A stretch of 45,246 nucleotides of DNA, taken from JBFJVZ01 sp041623895 (lineage in GTDB: Bacteria; Planctomycetota; Planctomycetia; Pirellulales; Pirellulaceae). The first letter of the stretch is position 1. Each line of letters starts with the position of its first letter. Positions 41,651 to 45,246 of the stretch are shown in pieces. The notes under the pieces were generated by a model. It ran no database searches and was not told where the DNA came from. It saw nothing but the letters and a program-made list of their open reading frames with translations. Location: the NCBI GenBank assembly GCA_041623895.1, contig JBFJVZ010000005.1, positions 1 through 45,246 of the forward strand. Direction: 5' to 3'. A program made the position numbers and the translations under genes.

Positions 41651-42871
41651 TCAATTCTTTTTTCCGTTGCCGTTGCCGTCCGGCGGCTTGGCGGGGCGGG
41701 TGCGAACATTCAGCCGCAGAATTCTGGGTTCAATCCGGTAAAGTTCCACGTTGCTCGGTAGCCGCAGGTTGCCACCGCTGAGGGCGACTTCCTGATCACC
41801 CACGTTAATGTCGCTGAGGTCCAAAGATACTTTCAGACTGCCCGGATCCAAAAATCGAAAATCGCGTTCGGATCCGGTCAACGTGATTCTCGCTTCACTG
41901 GGTGCGGCACCGTCCAATTCCAGTTCCAGTTCCTTCGGCATATTCCGGTATTCCACGGGGGCAACAAACGTTCGCTGCACGGTGTGTGGATCATAGGCGA
42001 GCACAAACCAGGCGGCGACGGCGATCAGAAATGACGAAATCTTGAGCCGGCCATGTTGCAGGATGTATCGTCGCCTTAAGGACTGAGTTGTCGCTGGAAA
42101 TACAGCTTCCAAGTAATTGTCTAAACGTCTTTTCAATGCGGACGCCGTGGCGATCTCCTCCAATTGGCCTCCTTCGGCAATGCTGACCGTTCCTCGTTCT
42201 TCCGAAACAACGATCGTCAACGCGTCGGAACGTTCAGATAGTCCCAGCGCTGCGCTATGCCGGGTGCCGCGTCCGGCGATCTGTTTGGTGTCTTTTGAAA
42301 TTGGCAAGTGCGCGGCGAACTGGGTGATCAGGTCGCGCTGGATGATCACCGCGCCGTCGTGTCCCGGTGTGCTAGCATCAAAAATGCTGCACAGCAGCGG
42401 CTTGCTGATTCGCCCATTCAGCGCGATGCCACCGTTCAGATGACGCTCCAGCGGCTCCTTGCCCTTCAAAACGATCAAAGCACCGGTCCTGGATGCGGCC
42501 ATCTTGAACACGGATTCAACAAGAGAATCCAGATCAAGCGAAACATCCTGAACCCCAAACGTCACCGATTGCAACGTCGAGACACGTTCGAGCAAGCGAC
42601 GGAGATCCTCCTGAAAGACTACCACCAGAATAAACAGCAAGACCGCAAATGAGGTGTGAAAAGCGAGTGAGGTTAAATACATATCCAGCCCGCGGGCCAG
42701 AAAATAAACGACTGCCAAAGCAGCCAAGCCGATCAAGACCCCTCGTGATGCAGTGCGCTGAAACCAGACCAGGCCTGCGTACAAAAACAGCGAGACCAAC
42801 AAGATGTCGATCGCATCGACAAATCGAAACGATTCGTGAAGTTCCTCGAAAAAAGAGATGATTGGTTCCAA
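41651..42871 (-). CDS. cdaA: Diadenylate cyclase CdaA fused to a YbbR domain
   Basis: The protein has 406 residues. Three N-terminal membrane helices (about 20-95) lead to a DAC domain (about 105-240) with the ATP-binding DGAVII and GTRHSAALGLSE motifs. A further membrane helix (about 272-290) and a YbbR-like beta domain (about 295-395) complete it. The enzyme condenses two ATP to c-di-AMP. In Firmicutes the YbbR regulator CdaR is a separate neighbour, whereas here both are one chain. The canonical RHR motif reads RHS, which may alter activity. It is divergent from the DHH phosphoesterase, a possible c-di-AMP/pApA hydrolase. Confidence 0.9.
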   Translation of the reverse strand: MEPIISFFEELHESFRFVDAIDILLVSLFLYAGLVWFQRTASRGVLIGLAALAVVYFLARGLDMYLTSLAFHTSFAVLLFILVVVFQEDLRRLLERVSTLQSVTFGVQDVSLDLDSLVESVFKMAASRTGALIVLKGKEPLERHLNGGIALNGRISKPLLCSIFDASTPGHDGAVIIQRDLITQFAAHLPISKDTKQIAGRGTRHSAALGLSERSDALTIVVSEERGTVSIAEGGQLEEIATASALKRRLDNYLEAVFPATTQSLRRRYILQHGRLKISSFLIAVAAWFVLAYDPHTVQRTFVAPVEYRNMPKELELELDGAAPSEARITLTGSERDFRFLDPGSLKVSLDLSDINVGDQEVALSGGNLRLPSNVELYRIEPRILRLNVRTRPAKPPDGNGNGKKN

Positions 42872-43114
42872 AGGTCTTTCCTGCCAAATTGTGTGCCGGT
42901 AACGATTTTTACTTTAATCGCCCTCCACGGGCGGGACGGCCGGCCGTCAATAAAGACACGGTTTGCCTAATCATTTCATGTTCCGCGGGCGGCCTGAATC
43001 TTTGCCGCCGTTTTGGCTCAGATTCCTGTTCTCCAGCCATGTTTCAGCGTACCATAAGTGGTTCGGATCGACCTGATCCGCTTCGCATCATGGCAAAACG
43101 ATAACCTAGGTTTT
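42872..43114. promoter_or_regulatory. Divergent promoter region with a 14-bp palindrome
   Basis: This 243-bp region separates cdaA and the phosphoesterase gene. gacggccggccgtc at 42935-42948 is a perfect palindrome and a candidate operator. A second stem (ggcggc ... gccgcc, near 42988-43009) lies nearby. No clear -10/-35 is visible. Confidence 0.4.
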
Positions 43115-44185
43115 ATGTCGTCGACCTTAACCGCTTCGCAGTCCATGTCGGGCAAGCTGCTGGAAGCGCTTCGTGGTTACGAGCGTATTCTTGTTGTCAT
43201 GCACGACAATCCCGACCCGGACGCGATTGCTTCGGGTTGGGGAGTACAGGTTCTGATCGAAGACAAGCTGGGAGTTCCCGTGCGATTGGTGGGTGGCGGT
43301 GCGATCGTGCGGGCAGAGAATCGACATATGGTCGATTTGCTGGGACCACCGATCGAACTCGTGGACGATGTCGACGATGATGAACAGACGGCCGCCGTGT
43401 TGGTCGACTGTGGGGCGGAGGCAAGCAACCACGTGGTCACTCGTAAGCGGATCGCACCGGTCGCCATCATTGACCATCACCTGAACGGAACGACTCCCCA
43501 GCACGTACCATTTGTTGATATTCGGGCCGACGTGGCTGCCAGTGCGAGCATCGTTGCCAGCTATCTTCGTGAACAAGGAATCGAAATCGGTGCCAAACTA
43601 GCGACTTCGATGCTGTACGCGGTGCGCAGCGAAACCTGTGGCCACGAAACACATTTTTCCGCCCTCGACCGATCGATCCTGCCGTGGCTGACTGAACACG
43701 GTGAACCGGCGTTGTTGGCCGAAATCGAAAACGCCCCGCTCACACGAGACTATTTTGCCGATCTCTTGCTGGCCCTGCAAAATACCTTCCTGTATGACGA
43801 CGCGGCGATTTGCTTTTTGCCCCGCGCGGCGGGTGCCGAGATCGTGGGCGAAGTCGCGGACATGTTGATTCGTTGCACGGACATTCGCCGAGTCTTGTGC
43901 GCAGCGGTCCTCGGCAAAGATCTGCTGGTTTCAGCCCGAACCTATCCCGGCTTTGGTAACGCAACCAAGTTGCTGATCCAAACGCTCCGCGGCTTAGGTG
44001 ACGCCGGAGGACACTCGCATCGCGCGGGCGGAAAAATCTCTCGACTAAATTGCGATCATCAAAAAGACATGGATTTGCTGCAGGACGATCTGCGGGCCAG
44101 GTGGTTGGCGGCCTGCGATGTCGAACGTAAACGAGGCACACGGCTGATCGCGAAGCGAGAAATTGTCGATAATCTGGAACGTTAA
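43115..44185 (+). CDS. DHH-DHHA1 phosphoesterase (NrnA/GdpP-like)
   Basis: The protein has 356 residues from ATG 43115. An upstream in-frame start at 43058 is less likely. The DHH domain has HDNPDPDAIASG, VLVDCGA and IIDHHLNG as metal-binding motifs, and the DHHA1 domain has the substrate-binding GGHSHRAGG near residue 310. The family cleaves nanoRNA, pAp, pApA or c-di-AMP. Divergent placement next to a diadenylate cyclase favours pApA or c-di-AMP as substrate, by inference. It has no membrane or PAS domain, unlike GdpP. Confidence 0.9.
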   Translation: MSSTLTASQSMSGKLLEALRGYERILVVMHDNPDPDAIASGWGVQVLIEDKLGVPVRLVGGGAIVRAENRHMVDLLGPPIELVDDVDDDEQTAAVLVDCGAEASNHVVTRKRIAPVAIIDHHLNGTTPQHVPFVDIRADVAASASIVASYLREQGIEIGAKLATSMLYAVRSETCGHETHFSALDRSILPWLTEHGEPALLAEIENAPLTRDYFADLLLALQNTFLYDDAAICFLPRAAGAEIVGEVADMLIRCTDIRRVLCAAVLGKDLLVSARTYPGFGNATKLLIQTLRGLGDAGGHSHRAGGKISRLNCDHQKDMDLLQDDLRARWLAACDVERKRGTRLIAKREIVDNLER

Positions 44186-44239
44186 CCGTTCTTGTCTGCC
44201 CAAGATCGGCACCGTCGGCCTGGCCGAACAGCGAATGCT

Positions 44240-45246
44240 TCATTCCGGTCGTTCGCTGTCGCCGTGGCGTGCCGATTCCGCTTGAGGAATCCGGAATCGG
44301 ACTTTGGTCGCACTGTCATGCTTGACTTCCAAGACATCGACAACGGCTCCTTGCAGTTCGATCACGTCCCCTTGCGCGAGAATTCTTTGCTTGACATCCA
44401 TCAGCAGCCCACTGATTGTGTCCGCTTCACTTGACTCCATCAGCGGCAAATCGAGCCGCTGGCGGACTTCATCAAGCGGGGTCATGCCGTTGACAATGAA
44501 TTCACCGGGACCTGCGGGCACGACATCGGGATCGGCGTGGTCAAATTCGTCCTCGACCGCACCCACGATTTTTTCCAGCACATTTTCCAGTGTCACCATT
44601 CCGGTAATCGTCCCGTATTCGTCGATCACGAATGCCATTAGCTGATGAGTCGCTTGGAAGTGTCTCAGCACACGGCTAATCGGCATCGTTTCCGGTATCT
44701 TTTTAGGTGGGCGGAGGATCGACTTCAGATCAAAACCTTGCTCTTCGGGATTCAAGACCAACAAATCCTTGATGTGAACGACGCCCAGGACTTTATCCAA
44801 CGAGCGGTCGCAAACCGGATACCGCGTGTGCATCGTCTGGCGAACGAGCTCCGTCAAATTCTGCACCGGTTCATTGACGTCAAAGAAATCAACTTCGGCT
44901 CGCGGCAGCATCACTCGACGGACGATCATGTCGTCGAATTCAAACACATTGTTGATCAACGAATGCTCGTTGCGCGTCAGATTGCCGTGCACGTGGGCTT
45001 CCCGCAGCAACGCGCGAATCTCCTCCTCCGTGCTGGGGCCATCATGTTTTCCGTCCGAATGCACACCGACCAGACGTAATAGAAAAGATGTGACAAGATT
45101 CAGTACGGTCAAAAACGGAAACAGAATGACATAAAAGAACTTCAACGGCACCGCGCACCAAAGCAACATTTGCTCCGGTCGCCGAATCGCGAAAATCTTC
45201 GGAAACTGCTCGCCGGCAACCAGATGCAAGCTGGTGATCGCGGTAA
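44240..45246 (-). CDS. CorC/HlyC-type protein, partial
   Basis: The visible 330 or so residues continue past the window edge, so the true N terminus is missing. What remains is the end of a DUF21 membrane domain (HLVAGEQFPKIFAIRRPEQ), a membrane helix, a CBS pair (about 130-245) and a CorC_HlyC FAD-like-fold domain (about 250-325). The family is linked to Mg2+/Co2+ efflux or resistance and is related to human CNNM proteins. It is convergent with the DHH phosphoesterase with 54 bp between stops. It adds a further Mg-linked gene to this end of the window. Confidence 0.88.
   Translation of the reverse strand, partial: TAITSLHLVAGEQFPKIFAIRRPEQMLLWCAVPLKFFYVILFPFLTVLNLVTSFLLRLVGVHSDGKHDGPSTEEEIRALLREAHVHGNLTRNEHSLINNVFEFDDMIVRRVMLPRAEVDFFDVNEPVQNLTELVRQTMHTRYPVCDRSLDKVLGVVHIKDLLVLNPEEQGFDLKSILRPPKKIPETMPISRVLRHFQATHQLMAFVIDEYGTITGMVTLENVLEKIVGAVEDEFDHADPDVVPAGPGEFIVNGMTPLDEVRQRLDLPLMESSEADTISGLLMDVKQRILAQGDVIELQGAVVDVLEVKHDSATKVRFRIPQAESARHGDSERPE

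Noticed and set aside
42872..43114. c-di-AMP (ydaO-type) riboswitch near cdaA
   Set aside because: Only short palindromes are seen. None of the conserved paired elements of that riboswitch could be recognised by eye.
1..45246. CRISPR array, tRNA or rRNA genes, intact insertion sequence
   Set aside because: I found no regular spacer-repeat array, no convincing T-arm/anticodon pattern, no rRNA signature and no transposase frame. A tRNA or covariance search could still find something short.

Overview
The window looks like part of a planctomycete chromosome, most likely a Pirellulales-type organism. This is an inference from moderately high GC, many GC-rich inverted repeats between genes, widely spaced short operons, and large multidomain signalling proteins of the kind common in that phylum. 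I saw no tRNA, rRNA, CRISPR array, prophage or intact insertion sequence.

Layout. Positions 1-374 hold a row of stem-loops. A secreted tyrosine-phosphatase-like protein (375-932) converges on a secreted phospholipase-D-like protein (933-2294). Amidoligase block 1 (2580-8664) follows: a GNAT/carbon-nitrogen-hydrolase fusion, then a tightly packed run of a C39-like cysteine peptidase, a RimK-type ATP-grasp ligase, a GCS2 carboxylate-amine ligase and an N-formylglutamate amidohydrolase (FGase) homologue, with an MFS transporter just downstream. A full-consensus sigma-54 promoter (4371-4387) precedes the packed run. Positions 10.1-19.5 kb carry mixed genes: an FmdB-like zinc ribbon, a hemerythrin-like protein, alpha-glucan phosphorylase, a hybrid histidine kinase, two small unknowns, MgtE and a small unknown.

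The middle (19.5-28.3 kb) is regulatory: an NtrB-like kinase and an NtrC-like sigma-54 activator, a secreted unknown with its own sigma-54-like promoter, a PP2C phosphatase fused to a cyclic-nucleotide-binding-like fold, a DksA/TraR zinc-finger protein, and a CsrA-DHp-receiver fusion.

Amidoligase block 2 (28678-37715) is the most striking part. An FGase homologue is followed by two DUF1704 (QEGLA) metallopeptidase-like proteins interleaved with three GshB-like ATP-grasp ligases, and then CorA. DUF1704 is the family of the eukaryotic tubulin carboxypeptidase MATCAP, and ATP-grasp is the fold of tubulin tyrosine ligase. The block could therefore encode a bacterial add-and-remove system for terminal amino acids on a protein or peptide. 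That function is inference. The gene order and motifs are visible.

The right end (36.6-45.2 kb) is an ion and second-messenger block: CorA, a large MscS-family channel, a second MgtE, a diadenylate cyclase fused to a YbbR domain, a divergent DHH-DHHA1 phosphoesterase and a CorC/HlyC protein cut by the window edge. A plausible theme is magnesium and osmotic homeostasis linked to c-di-AMP.
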